Program-made: the position numbers and the translations under genes
Shown here: piece by piece, positions 9,113 through 22,431 of the stretch
Layout of the letters: every line of letters starts with the position of its first letter
How positions within the stretch are numbered: position 1 is the stretch's first letter
Notes under the pieces: model-generated
The model's database searches: none
Told to the model about the DNA's origin: nothing
The model's input: the letters and a program-made list of their open reading frames with translations, nothing else
NCBI RefSeq assembly: GCF_018143015.1
Contig: NC_054746.1
Coordinates: forward strand, 37,542,830 to 37,606,829
Source of the DNA: Lytechinus variegatus
Lineage: Eukaryota > Echinodermata > Echinoidea > Temnopleuroida > Toxopneustidae
DNA length: 64,000 nucleotides
Reading direction: 5' to 3'

Positions 9113-11898
9113 TTAGTCCAGGATAGAAGAGGCATAACCTTGTTTTTTTATATATACAAAATTTTTTGATGGTTTCTTGTCAATTCAAGGGTGCTGATTA
9201 CGAATCTGAATGATGCCACTCGTGTAACCTTGAGCATTTTCCGCAAATTGGAAAAATCCAATATGGCCGCCAAAATATGCAAATTACTCATGAAATTCAT
9301 AAAATTGTCCGCACATTGGCTGTGAAATGCACGAAATTGTGTGGCAGGAGTGAAATACAATCTTAAAAAATAATTTTTGACAAAAAATATTTTCCTGATA
9401 TTCAAAATGGCCGCCATAGGCCATTTTATACACTATCATGTACAATGTGAATAGGGAAAACTAATTTTCACAAAAAATGAGCACTAAACTGCAAAAAATC
9501 GCGATGTATGAACGAAGTAATATATGCAAATCACCATTACTAACGAGATATAGCATATGTTATGTCATATATGGGAAAATTGCAGTATTTTGATATCTAA
9601 AATAGCCGCCACTGGCCCAAACAGTATTGCGTACAATGGCAATGGGGGCCAAAAAATTCTCAAGAGTGATCACTAAAATGCTTATTATGAAGATTAAACA
9701 GTTGGAATACTGACTATAAACATAATTATTAACGGAATATATTACTAATATGCCATGTATGTGGTGAATGTTGTATTCTGATATTCAAAATGGCTGCCAA
9801 AGGCCCTAAAAGTATTATACAGAAATGAGAAATGGGAGAAAATAAATCACAAGAGTGAGCGCTAAATTGCATATATATGTGATAAATTAATTGGATACTA
9901 TCTAAAAAATTATTTTTTTACGAAATATATCATTCAGGTTTTAAGTTTGTGTTAAATATTGTATTTCGACTTTCAAAATGGCCGCCATCGACATTAACCG
10001 TATTATGTACAATGCAAAGTGGGAAACCAATATTCACAGGAGTGAGCACCATAAATGCACGTAAGTGATCTATGAGTAAAATATTGTCTAAAAGCATAAT
10101 TTCTATTAAGATATATCATTTATTCTGCCAGTTAGGTGATAAATACGGTTATTTTTAAGTTAAAATGGCCGCTACAGTCCCTTACGGTATTATACACAAT
10201 ATGAATGGAAACAAATCATTTGAACAGAATTTGGCTTTGCTTGGTCAAATGGTGATGTATGAGTGGAACGTTGTCTGAAAACATTATTTATAACAAAATA
10301 TATCATATCTTATGTAATTTAGGTGATAAATACTGTATTTCAACATTCAAAATGGCTGCCATATGCCCTTTTTGTGAACATGATTTGTCTCCACCCAAAA
10401 TGTATATTATACGATAAGTGCCTATGGTGGCCATTTTCAACTTAAAAATGCAGCATTTATCACCTTAATTACACAACATTATGATATATCTAGTTAGAAA
10501 CCATGGTTTTAGACAATTATTCACCTTTACATCACAATTCACAATTATATGCAATATTTAGAGTCAAGCAAAGCCAAATTCTGTCAAAATTATATGTCCC
10601 ATGTTACAATGTACACAATACTTTTAGGACCTATGGCAGCCATTTTGGATTTCAAAGTACACCATTTATTACCTCCACCATGTCCACGACCCATATGTGA
10701 TGTATTTAGTTAGAAATAATGTTTAAGACAATATCTTTACCCATACATCACGGTTATATGCATTTTATGATTCTCACTCTTGTGAAAATTAGTTTCCCTG
10801 TTCGCATGTTACATTATTTAGTTAGGGCTTGTAGAGGTTATTTTGAATGTCAAAATACAGTATTTATCACTTATATGAAAGAAGAAATGCGATGATTAAA
10901 AAAAATGTTTTCAAACAACGTTTTACTCATACAACAGGATTATGATGTCATAGTCAAGAAAATCCAAATTCGTACAAAATTATTTGTCCCAATTCACATT
11001 GTAGATAATACTGTTAGGGCCTATAGGGGCCATTTTGAATTTCATAATACAGTATTTATCTCATGCATGACAAAAGAAATGATATGTCTTGCTATAAAAC
11101 ATGTTGTCAGACAATATTTTACTCATAGATCACAATTACATGCATTTTATGTTTCTTACTCGTGTGAAAATTAGTTTCTCTATTCGCATTGTACATGATG
11201 AAGATAGGGGCTATGGCGGCCATTTTGAATTTCAAAATACAGCATTTACCACATAAATGGCATATTTACAACTATGTTTTTAGTCAGTATTCCACTCGTT
11301 TATCTTAATAATATGCATTCTAATGCTCAATCTTCTCATTTTTTGGCCCCGGCCATTGCCATTGTACATAATACTCTTTGGGCCAGCGGCGGCTATTTTA
11401 GATATCGAAATACAGCAATGTTCCCATATTTGACATAATAAGTAATATATCTCATTAGTAATGATGATTTGCATATATTACTTCGTTCATACATCGCGAT
11501 TTTTGCAATTTAGTGCTCATTTTGTGAAAATTAGTTTTCCCTATTCATATTGTACATGATAGTGTATACAATGGCCTATGGCGGCCATTTTGAATATCAG
11601 GAAGATAAATATTTTGTCAAAAATTATTTTTTAAGATTGTATTTCACTCCTGCCACACAATTTCGTGCATTTCACAGCCAATGTGCGGACAATTTTATGA
11701 ATTTCATGAGTAATTTGCATATTTTGGCGGCCATATTGGATTTTTCCAATTTGCGGAAAATGCTCAAGGTTACACGAGTGGCATCATTCAGATTCGTAAT
11801 CAGCACCCTCGAATTGACAAGAAACCATCAAAAAATATTGTATATATAAAAAAACAAGGTTTGGTCAATTTCCTATGGGGCCTATCCTGGACTACATG
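9113..11898. repeat. ~2.8-kb foldback of two inverted arrays of ~188-bp units
   Basis: The outer parts (9113-9540 and about 11460-11898) are reverse complements with few differences; outermost is (T/G)AGTCCAGGATAG on both sides. Each arm holds about six degenerate units keyed by TTCAAAATGGCCGCCAT. Left-arm key sites lie near 9402, 9592, 9779, 9968, 10158 and 10344. Right-arm inverse sites lie near 10428, 10626, 10825, 11022, 11212, 11390 and 11575. Units also share TGTACAATGTGAATAGGGAA and GAGTGAGCAC phrases. The identical ~76-residue frames at the two ends are mirror images caused by the palindrome, not a protein family. No transposase is present. It resembles a foldback-type element or an inverted satellite. 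Confidence 0.85.
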
Positions 11899-13894
11899 AG
11901 CCTAATTACATCAGGAGGGCTCAAGATATTCGTTCGACCCAACCCATTCGATTTTTTTTCAATTTGATGTTGCTGATTGACAAAACTGTATGAATATGAT
12001 TCAAAATCTAACACTGATTCTAGAAATGGTAACTACTGAACTTCCTTCGCCCAAATTGGGAAGATAAAAAAGTGACTTGGAACTATTTTTTTGACTGGCG
12101 GACTAATTAGGGCTATTTTACTGTTTGAGTCGATGAATTTGCTCCATTCATAGTTATCTTCATAAATGGCAATTTATTTTTAAAATGAGCTGGCTACGCT
12201 ACCCTTTCCTGGTCAGATATGGAATGCCAGATATATATCCTATCCAATGGTAGTAAACATTTCACCCTCTAATTTCACATTCATTTTTTATGAATTTTTC
12301 AAAAGTGCCATTTTAACACACAAGTCTATGGGGAATGTTTTACGCGCGTGACACCTTGACAACACTCCAATGGACATGTACATTCTTGATTCTTCTCACA
12401 CTTGCATGTAATGTCTAGTACTAGTACTCCTTACATGTAATTATTCATAAGGAAGAAAACTTATTTTCAATTGTTTCAAAAGTATCATGGGTACATATAT
12501 TTTATGTTATTTTTGTTAATGTTATTATTTTTAGTTCGCTTATTTTTTTTAGTTCGCAATGACTGCTGCATTTTGTAAAATAATACCCCCCAAATCTATA
12601 GATTGTATTTCCATAGAGTTGAAGATTTGTTCCAGTGAGAAGATCACCTTAGTAAATTCAGTTTTTTCAGACATCTTATCCATTTTATAACCAAAGCTCT
12701 ATTGCCAGCACTGGTTACCCCTGGATTTTTCTTTCCTTCTACTCTTGCAATTCACATTAATCTTTAATTCACAATCTACAATGCATTCATGTGTCCCATT
12801 GGATATTCTGCCCTCACTTTGCAAGTAATGCTTTTAAAGAAATGTTATATTATATGTTCTTATTGCTAGTGAACAATAGAGAATACAGCTCTGGTTACTA
12901 ATAGTACACTGTAACTTGGACGGACAGGAGACAATAGATTGTAAAATGAGCGAAGGTTTCAATTTACAAAATGATAAAAGCATATTTCAGGTGATCGAAC
13001 ACAAGAGCTCCCCTTTTTAAAGAATGTCTAAGATACATACATTGTACAACAAATTCTCTGAAATACATGTACATGTAGCTACTGTACAAAATCTAAACAA
13101 CTTGTTACAGCAAGTATAAGTAATAATGATTTAAATCAGGAATAATTTATAAATGTCATAGTTACATGTAACTACCATACATGTAGATGATCACACATAC
13201 ATGTGCATAAAATTAAAGTGCAAAATATCTCTCAGAATACATGTAAATGGACAATATTGTCAATAAAATACACATACTGTGACTGTTATTTCATCCATTC
13301 TTTCCACTTTTGTAGTAAGGAGAGTAATTTAACATTAAAATGACAAACAAAATCTCAATTATCATTTTTTTTACATCTACATTAAAATGATAAGAATGGC
13401 AAATTCTCTCATTCATTCTGTTTAAAGGTCATATCCATGACCTTTCAGAATACAAAAATATTATAAGCTCCAGGCATAGGCATTAAAGCGCTTGGAGACA
13501 TTCAAGACACCGGAAGTCTTTCCCAATCACCTTCTTTTGATTTGTAGGAAGCTTCTTACTTGAGCAGGTGTATCAAACCACTGATTGTTTACACTGGTTG
13601 ATATAGCAACCAGGAATAGTGCTTTGGGTGGTTGGTTAAAATGAAAATGGACAGAGTAGGAAAGGAAGCACTTTGTGGGGGATGTTTGCATGTTTTCAAT
13701 CAAAAGTAATCAGTGTAGCATAGCAACTGATTGGCAAGTTAATGATGAGCTCATATACAATCCAATAACCACATTAACAATATAGCAAACAGCCTTTTAT
13801 TAATCTAAACTGGCCTTTTATCTCAAACACACTCTAATGTATATCCATTTAAAGTAGGCCTTCTCACCTTAATAGGTGATCTACATATTTGTTA
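11899..13894. other. Intergenic, no gene
   Basis: AT-rich sequence with several TACATGTA/ACATGTAC strings around 13.0-13.3 kb. No open frame with recognisable content, no inverted repeats of note. Confidence 0.6.
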
Positions 13895-14265
13895 CTTGTT
13901 ACTTGTCGCAATAATCCCAAAACGCAGCTCCTTGGAAGCTATACTGGGATGTCGATAATGTCATGTGCCAATGGAGGTGACAAGGTGCAGGATTTGGGTT
14001 GGCTCACATATATACAATAAAAATGAGCATGCAGGGGTGCGAGTAAAAACATGCATTGGTCCATTTATAGCATGTGGGACCCAACAGGAGGCTGCATCAT
14101 GCTGATGATAGGTAGTGCAGCCTCTCTGAACGTAGTTGGGTTTCCATGGAGAATGACATGTCCTGGTAATCTGTTCCATATCCGTACTGTCCTAGGGAAC
14201 ATTGCATATTTGTATGTGTCTATTATAGCTTTGGGTATGGCATATTTAGCTATATGTAACTGATC
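13895..14265 (-). mobile_element. LINE reverse-transcriptase ORF 3' end remnant
   Basis: Minus-strand translation from about 14262 reads through FPRTVRIWNRLPGHVILHG and REAALPIISMMQPPVGSHML to a stop at 14065-14067. The FPRT..WN.LP motif is the usual C-terminal signature of CR1/Rex/jockey-like non-LTR retrotransposon proteins. Downstream on the same strand is ~150 bp of apparent 3' UTR ending in an ACAAGTAACAAGTAACAA tail, compatible with the short tandem tails of CR1/L2-type LINEs. Severely 5' truncated. Confidence 0.7.
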
Positions 14266-16281
14266 TTATCTGTCAACATAGTATTTCATGCAATTGCTTA
14301 TCAAATTCTTACTGAAATTTATACTTGTGTGTTAAGAACAAAACAAATCATCTTGCATTGTGATTGCTCATGCTTCATGAGACATGCATACTTTTTTTTT
14401 CTTTAATTTGCACCATTTTGCATGATATTTGTTTTTCAAAAGTGTAATCGAAAAACTGAGTACTTAATCAGATTGTGGATATGCAGGCCTATCAATATTC
14501 ATGTGATATATGCGCATACCGGTACATGCTTTTAGGGGGACAGGTATTACAATTAATGCAACTCTTGATAAAATAATTTGACCTAAAAATAACATATATA
14601 CTTAACAAAACAGAAAAGAGCAAACCTTTACATAAAAGCACTGAACACTTAAGTGAAATCTGTAGATTAGATTGGCCAAGAAGCACTGAGGTAGTATTCT
14701 GAGATCCATTTTATCTTAGATAGAATATTTCATCCGAGATAAAATCAGTTGGATAAATTACACTTTAAATTCCTTGAATCGGTATTCTGGGCCCCAGTTT
14801 AACTTCATTTTTATCTCTGAAGGCCACACCTATTTTTTCAAGCAATTTCCAATGAGAAAGGTTATTTCATACACTGTAGCACTCTCTCTCTCTCATCTCA
14901 TAAATAATTTTTTTTTTGACAGGCTTCATGTCAGATATAACAGCTCATTTTTATTTATCAACGATGCTTGCTGTTTAATTCTGAAGTTAATTTATACATG
15001 TACATGTATTTTCAATAGATTAGGGTTTACACTGCAAGAAGACATGTATACATTTAAGGGATTTTAATGGAATATACATGTAAACCATGAAAAAAATATC
15101 ACTGAGGCCAATTTCAAATAAGAAAGTCTTGTAGAAACAAAGCTGTACAAATTTATAAAATCAGTGATTTACTTATGGTATTTGCTGTATGTGTAGGGCA
15201 AGTACATCACAGAAAAGCCTAAAAATGTGTGTAAGTTGAAAGCCAAAATCAAGTACACTCTGAAATGGATCATATCATCATAAAAGTTAGTTCAAGCCCT
15301 ATATTGCAAGTACATGTATACATGCTGAAATCGCCAGTACATAGTAACCACACATGGTAACATATAAATAATGCTTGGGAAAGAACACCAACTGAAAAAA
15401 GCACTGTAGTTTTCAAGGAGATAACATCATATTATTCATTCAAATTAATTTTATTCATATCACAAACACTTCTGTGGTCTTTTTAACTGGATTCCCTTTG
15501 AATTTATTTCTATAGAGCATTTCATGAAGCATCAGTAATTTTCACTGATAAATTCACTCTGAGCCAATCAGATGCATGGATGTCAGTAGCATATAACAAG
15601 ATTCAGTGAAAATCACAATTATTTTGTTCCACAAAATGCCCCATGATGGTCACACTATAAATTGTATTTGAAATTAGGCGACTACAGATAAATGAGGCTA
15701 AAACAACACAGGATTACATTTGCAACACACTGGTAGATTCAATTTTTGACATCCTGCATTCTATGTTGACTCTCTTCATGCTAAACACAGAGAGCACTTT
15801 CCCTAATTGACAGCCATTCTTGATTGGTGCCAATTAGATTAATGGACAGTTTCTCCCCCTCTCTCCCTTACCCCTATTAATCCATTTCTCTACTTATCTA
15901 ATAGACTGATTACCTTGTGCGTCATTACCAAAGTCTAGAATGAGAACATGTTTTACAAGGAGGCTTACACATTTGTTTATGCAACTACTTGAGACCGTTT
16001 TTGATCGTGTGACATAATGAAAGTGGCATTAAAAGATGCCAGGTATCATCTGATTTTAACCAAACATGATTACAATCACAATTCCATGTCATCTTAAAGC
16101 CCCAAACAATATCTCCCCTTTCAACAGATGCAAAATGGAGCCCCTATTATGTAAAATGATATCAAGTACATGTACTACATGACAGTGAAGCAAAAATGAT
16201 TGGCTTGCTGTTGATGACTATTGACTGAATTCATATTACATGTAGAAACTTACTTTAAGTTTGTCTTTGTCCACAGTAATA
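14266..16281. other. Downstream flank of ZC2HC1C-like gene
   Basis: Contains the small MITE at 15515-15642 and TACATGTA-rich DNA. The 3' UTR of the minus-strand gene must lie in its upper part, but no single poly(A) signal can be assigned confidently. Confidence 0.5.
15515..15642. mobile_element. Small palindromic MITE
   Basis: GAGCATTTCATGAAGCATCA with TAATTTTCACTGA faces TCAGTGAAAATCACAATTAT and CACAAAATGCCCC, forming imperfect inverted ends of roughly 35-40 bp. The centre AGCCAATCAGATGCATGGAT resembles that of other small elements in the window. Confidence 0.55.
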
Positions 16282-19200
16282 TCATTTCTTGCGAGGGGGT
16301 GGCTTGGGTCTACTCTTGGCATTTTTGCAATGAGGAATATGCCTTTCAGCTGCAGTTTGATTAAACTTCCGTGCACAATAGGGGCATTGTTTGTAGTCTG
16401 GGTTTTCTGATGGGGGAGGTGGAGGAAGATCAGACAGCTTGCCCCCTTTAGCAACGTATGCCTGTGTCTCACGAGCATCTCGTATTGATCGTACAAAGTC
16501 CTCATGTTTACGTCTCCAATTTGATGGCTTTACCTGCAGCACAGAACAATCAAAACAAGCAACTATGAGATAAAATGTTTCAATCAATCCTCTAGGGGCG
16601 GGGCACTTACATGTACCAACATATGACTACACTTGATCTTTGACCATCAACAATGAAGAGTCTATTAACCAACATGTACAATGTAGGATGATCATTACAG
16701 AATGAACGGGACCAGAATAAAAGCAAGCAATTGTCAGGAAAATAAACTTGTTATGAGGAAACTACTTTTCACTAAATTTGATTTAATATCATATTAAAAT
16801 AGGTAATATAACACTAAATTTTGTGTACATTTTTTTGAAATTATTAATTGAGAAGTCAATTACTGAAAGTTATTTAGATCATCCCACTTGGTGCACTCGT
16901 ACCCTGTGGTAATGTTTATCCTCATTACCAGGTCCATCGGAATGGACCTTATGTTGTTGGTCCTCTTGTTGCTTGCTTACAAGCATTTATGCTTTCTTAG
17001 CAATAATTACATAATTGTCCAACATTTACATAACAAATGAAATGTAATTTTCAGATTTATTTTTTAAAAATCAATATTTTTATAACAAATTATGCACATG
17101 TAGGCCTATGTTTAATTCAACTTATAATCCCTTTTTATGAAATGAAGATACTACATGTACTTTCCAACTACAACTTTATCTTACAGTTTACAATGTGTGA
17201 TACTTTACAAAAACTACTTGTGAGACACCCTTTCATACACAAAGCAAAATACCCTACATTCCAACCATGCATGTTAAGTCATGATTTTGAAGATAAGAAT
17301 GATCAAAGTAATAAGGATCCACATCACTATTTTATAAAACCAAACAATAGAACTGGGACCTCTGGGCCTGTTTTGTAAAGACTTACAAGTATGATAACTT
17401 TGCCATTATTTGTAGTATCAAAACTTTGATTGTGATTGGCTGTTGAGCCTTTATTTCCTAGTAGGTGCCATAATTGCAAAGTTACCATTGTTGTAACTCT
17501 TTACGAAGTGGCTCCTGATCAAATTCAGGAAGGTAATTCTTTCCAATGGTTTTACTGAATAAATATTTTCAATCTAATGACACAAGATCTTTAGCATGCT
17601 CAATAGATGAAACTACTTCACCCCTAGACAGTTATTACTCACCGGAGGATCATTCTTCAGGTGCTGACCTTTCCTAACATATTGAGCAAGTTCTGTCCCC
17701 TGAGTCCTATGTTGAGTAGTGTCAAATACCTTCCTTTTCTTCTTGGATGCATTCTTACATACAGACTTATGCTTGGACAGTCTGTCAGCTGCAAACTTTC
17801 TCCCACATACTGGACAATCAACTAGATTCAAATCCATAACTTCTCCTCCATCATCAATAGCTTGGTCATATAGACTGGTATCATGTGACACAGGAGCAGG
17901 TGGTGGAGGGGATGGTTCAGGGTCTGGGTCCCTTGGCGGTGCTTTGCGCTTTGGTTTTGGTTTGGATACCTGTTTCTGTCTAGATTTAAATTCACCTGCT
18001 CTGCTCTCATAGTCATCACCATCATTACGATAAGTAAATGATTCTTCATCCTCATAATGGGAAGTGGCTTTACTCTGGGATTTTGTTTGCTTTTTCACAG
18101 GTTGCCTGCTCTTTTGGGCTGGAAAGGAGTCCATTTCATCATCACTGTCATCATCCATTGACATTCTGGCAAGATCATGTTTATGTTTGGCAATCATGGC
18201 TTCTAGTTCACGCTCTTTTGCCATCATATCATCATATTCCTTCTTTCTTCTGTTCTTGGCAGACTCCATCTCATCTTTTAACTCCCTGTCATAGTCAACA
18301 GTAAAGTCATTATTTGGTTGAGAGTGTGTATCCTCATATTTCTTCAAACGTTCCTGCCTCTGTAAGTCTTGTTCTTCTTGCCACTTCTGAAAATCACTTT
18401 TCTTGTCTTTCTTTGCTCTCATTGGAGCTTTCTCCTTTGAGATAGGAGGGGCTACCTTCTTGCGATTCAAATGTTTAGCTGGCTGAGGTGGAGAATAATG
18501 TGTAGAGTTCATATTGTTTGGTGAAGAATGTTCATAATCAATTCTTTGCTTGGAACGATGTGAAACCTTCTGAGGTTTTGATAGTGGTTTCATTGGATGA
18601 TCATCTTCATCATATGCAAGATTACCAGATGTTTCATAGACTTCATAGCTGGGTGATGGAGGGCCATTCACTTTCATCTTTACAGAATCATGTTTGATGG
18701 GAGCAAGAGGATTGGATCTCACCATACCTTTGGCAGGTTTTTGTTGCTGTTGCATCTGATTCTGTTGCTGCTGTCTCTTATAATTTAGCATTTCTTGCTG
18801 TTTCCTCTCTTCATACAGTTTTTGCTCCTGAAGATCAGAAATTTTCTTTGCTTGTCTGTTTTGAATATTGCTTGCATCATAAGTATTTGAGAGACCACTT
18901 GTATTCTTTCTCTCTTGGAGTTTCTTTTGGAAATGCATATCTCTTGACATGATTTCAGCTGAATGTTTTGATTGTTCCATTTGCTTCCGTTCCCTAAAGA
19001 AATCTCTTACAATACCTTGCCCTTCATCTGTACCAGCTTTACTTCCATGGCGGGTAACTTTCTGAAGAGCCTGATCTTGCTGCTTGTTGTAAATGGCCAA
19101 CATTTTTTCTTCCTTTTCTTTCAGTAGCTTCTTCTGGTAGGCATCCTGCATGGCAAGGAGCCTTGAACGCTGTGGAGCACTCACATGACGGTTGGCATCA

Positions 19201-19328
19201 GGTCTTTGAGTCTGCGACACTGGTATGCGGGAATGACCGGCAGGAGCTGTCCTACGCATGCTGTCTGGAAATCCTGGATACCTGACAGCTGATCCAGAAC
19301 TGGCCATACCTATAACTTGTCCTTTCAT
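16282..19328 (-). CDS. ZC2HC1C: ZC2HC1C-like protein with two C2HC zinc fingers (2 coding exons)
   Basis: Coding exons are 19328-17643 and 16533-16282. They join in phase 0 through a GTGAGT donor and a TGCTGCAG acceptor, giving 645 residues. The first ATG in the exon is at 19328, five bases after a TTCTTTTTCAG acceptor (exon boundary 19333), so at least one upstream 5' exon exists and an upstream coding exon cannot be excluded. Seen: low-complexity basic/Gln-rich and coiled-coil stretches over residues ~50-430; finger 1 at 505-524 (CPVCGRKFAADRLSKHKSVC); the linker NDPP|VKPSNWRRKHEDF, typical of the ZC2HC1 family and split exactly by the intron; finger 2 at 612-631 (CPYCARKFNQTAAERHIPHC). Each finger is C-x2-C-x11-H-x3-C. 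The long N-terminus with both fingers at the C-end matches ZC2HC1C rather than ZC2HC1A/B, where fingers are N-terminal. Molecular role is not well established. A further GTAAGT at about 16250 lies 3' of the stop and could mark a 3' UTR intron. Confidence 0.9.
17363..17514. mobile_element. MITE in ZC2HC1C intron
   Basis: GGGCCTGTTTTGTAAAGACT with ATGATAACTTTGCCAT pairs with TGCAAAGTTACCATTG and AACTCTTTACGAAGTGGCTC. The central phrase TTTGATTGTGATTGGCTGTT is similar to centres of other small palindromic elements here. It is about 150 bp, non-coding, and lies between the two coding exons. Confidence 0.65.
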
Positions 19329-19333
19329 CAAAT

Positions 19334-21470
19334 CTGAAAAAGAAGATATTATACACTGTATTTTACATACAGTATTTGTATGCAATAGAAATGCAAATTT
19401 TCAGTTTTCAAGGAGAAAACATCATATTATTCACTTCATAAAGTCATGGAACACTAGACCAGAGTCACCAGACCATTAGTTCATTTTAATCTTGACTTGA
19501 CAACACTGAATGCAACCCAATAATCTAAATCTCAATGGATTACTGTACAAAAATAAGTCAAATTCCATAAATTAAACTCTCAGTTTGGCAACATTAGGTT
19601 AGATTGAATCAAGGAGGATGGTAGGTTTCTAGGGTAGAGGTGGTTGACATCATGTACATGTAGACTCTACCATAGGTAGGAAGTGATTGGCTGGCACGTT
19701 TGTATGCTCAGCTGTATTACAAACATGATGGCGAATAATCGAAGAATAACCTGATCCTGAAAGTTTGTCATAACAAGTTGAACACCTTTGGGAAGAGTGT
19801 CAAGACGTCAATGATGAAGAAGTATGTCATTTCTAAAGTCATCACCATTGCGTCCTCAAGGCTACAATTCCCCCCATTTCACCGTCTATTTTTCATGACT
19901 TGCCATCTTCCAATAATCTTATGAAATCTGATATGTTTACATTGACTTGCGCACTCAATTGATGTCGGCACTTAACACTCAACAGGTTAATGAACTTTCC
20001 TTGATTTCTTGTGTGGAGAAATCTTTGAAAACCAAGTCTGAGACAGTCCCTGGCTGTAATTACTAATATTCTGGGACAATCCCAATTTTCTGACCAGCGC
20101 CTCTGCTGCGTATGGCAGTGAGTCCAAACTTTGTGCGTGTCAATACTTTGCAGATGGTCATTATCTAAAAAACTAGCCAATAATCCTTAAAATCTGACAT
20201 CAACATGAAAAGCGACCAAAAATTACCCTTAACCTTTGGTGTAAGTTAATTACTTCAGGATGAGTTCAGTATTCATGAATATTGACAAAAGATCGACAAA
20301 TTTGTCACCGTTAGCGCCCGTTTTGAAGAAATCTGATATTCTCGACAAGTACCGGTATTGTCGATATCACCATTTTGCAAGCAGAAATCACAGAAAATGG
20401 GAGTTAAATGTGGTACTAACCGATTCTATAGTATTTTGCCATCAATCTGATATAAATATTTCACTTTTTGAGCTTGAGTTTTTGTTTAAATCTCCACAAA
20501 AACTTTGGTCTGCGAAGTTAGGTCACACTTTTTTTCTAAACGGTTTTCCAGCACAGCGCGCATTCGCCGATCGGAATGGAATTTTGAGATCGCGATACCG
20601 GCGAAACATTCCCTAGACCCTACATTTTCGTTTATGATTTTATAGTTTACGATCTTGCATGCCGTCAATGTGGTAACTATTTCTTGAATTGGTTTTGTAT
20701 AAATTATGAATATTTTGTGAAAAATTGTAATTCATTGTAAGCCTGATCTAGACTATATTTTTGAAAAGTGCGCGAAGTTTGGACACCCTATGATCATCAT
20801 AATACAACAACATTTGATTTACAACAATAAAAATGTACAAACATGACAAAGACTGAAGCTTTTATTTAGCCTAGATGCACTATACTCACGAGAACATTAA
20901 TAACAGCGGCAAGCAGGCCAGCTAGTATACAGTATAACGTCGTACATATGTAGCCGTCCCTCGCCCAGTAGAATAGGGGAAGTCTTGCGTAGGCCTAGTA
21001 CGGTACTAGTACTCATCAGACAGTATACCGTACCGTAACGTACTACCGCACGACAGCCGAGTGATGGGTGTGCTGGCGATTCAGTGCAGATCATCGGTTT
21101 CTTCTGGGCAAAACAGCACAACCATAATGCTCGTATGCGAATAAGAAGTTGATGGTAATAAAAGTAGATCTAGATCTTATGTGTACTACTACTGCTGATG
21201 AAGCTCTCAAAATTTCCTTAGTTTTTAGTATGAAATAGACCCTCTAAAGTTAAGAAAAGTAGTATCAAACGGAAATAGATAAGAGCCGTTGCTATAGAGA
21301 TTGTAAACCATTTTATATTAAAAAATAACGTACACGTATGTGCGTGCGTATGTACGTGCGCGCGCTGCGAAATCTGCCACTTTTTTTTAAGAGCGAGCAT
21401 GCATGCCGAATACATGTACATGTACTAGATATCTCTATGATAGTATGATACCGGTTAAAGAAATTGTATG
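19334..21470. other. 5' flank / presumed first intron and promoter of ZC2HC1C-like gene
   Basis: The coding exon has a 3' splice acceptor at 19334-19336, so a 5' exon should lie upstream (higher coordinates). A minus-strand candidate donor CTC|GTGAGTATA lies at about 20890, preceded by CpG-richer DNA at 20.9-21.1 kb, but the exon start cannot be defined. Open frames at 19893-20180 and 20260-20616 show no recognisable domain. Confidence 0.4.
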
Positions 21471-21473
21471 ATG

Positions 21474-21936
21474 GTGGGCCCCAAGTCTGCGCACCTAACA
21501 ATTTGAGTTAAGATTTAACATGAATTTCTTCTTATTCCACAAAATCTTTTGATTAATAGTGTTCCTTATATCATTAAAAGTAAGTATACCAAATTTCTCA
21601 TTAAAAAGTGAAAGGAAATATAGGATTTTCTTGAAAAAACCTCGGGCAGTCATTTTCAGATTGAAAAAAAAAATGGTACCCCATGTCTGCGCACTCATTC
21701 ACTTTGCACATGATTCGGGGATTTTGATGACAAAGGCTGCATTTTGAGGCCGTCACATGAAATGCCCTGAATTCATTATTTTTCCACCATTTTGAGTCGG
21801 ATTTTTTATGAATACCTGTCTATGTAGTGCATGTGTAAAGTTCGTGCTCGTTGCGCATCTTCTGTAACTAAAATCGCGCAGATACGCGGGTGCGCAGACT
21901 TGGGAGACCGCGCAGACATGGGGGAACTGACCATAA
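21474..21936. repeat. Inverted element carrying four TCTGCGCAC motifs
   Basis: CCAAGTCTGCGCAC (21481) and CCATGTCTGCGCAC (21681) face GTGCGCAGACTTGG (21891) and GCGCAGACATGGGG (21911). Arms are short and the intervening sequence is not symmetrical. It may be the remnant of an element whose ends carry this motif. Family not recognised. Confidence 0.45.
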
Positions 21937-22431
21937 TTGAATTACTTTTGATTACATTGAATTTATTTACAATTAATGAACTTGCTTTATTAATTGATTA
22001 ACTCTGGATACACTGGCGTAAATCACGGGGGTGGGGGATATATCCCCCCACTTTTCGAGGAGCTCTATGGCCTGTATAAACACCCCCCCCCCCAGTTTTT
22101 ACGAAAGAAATTATAAAAAAAATCACAAGAGATAATTGTTTTATTGGTGAAAATTCTTCCTTAAATACCGCTGAACAAATAAAACAATATTATTGAATCA
22201 TAAAATGCAAATAAAGAGCCATTCACCATTTCCAAACGAAATACTTTATGTCCTTATTATAACATTGAAGAGAAACCCCCGTTTCTTCCAAATCATCAAT
22301 GTTTGGGTCTTGGGGAAAGAATTAAGATGGAAAATCAATTTTTTTTAAAATGTAATCTCTAATTAAAACCATTAAATCATCATGGGGTAAAAAAGATAAT
22401 GATATCGGAGGGTATTTTCCATATGGACATA

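Noticed and set aside
9148-11849. Two identical ~76-90-residue reading frames at opposite ends (possible duplicated small gene)
   Set aside because: They are mirror images produced by the large palindrome. The sequence has no splice context, no family resemblance and is part of a non-coding unit array.
14690-14810. MITE suggested by GTATTCTGA...TTTTATCT phrases
   Set aside because: The two phrases are direct rather than inverted and the ends cannot be fixed.
19893-20180. 95-residue minus-strand frame with KVWTHCHTQQRRWSENW
   Set aside because: Faint resemblance to the W...RRW..NW block of small ciliary proteins such as C2orf50, but there is no ATG at the start, no splice donor after the block and no continuation. 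Kept out of the gene list.
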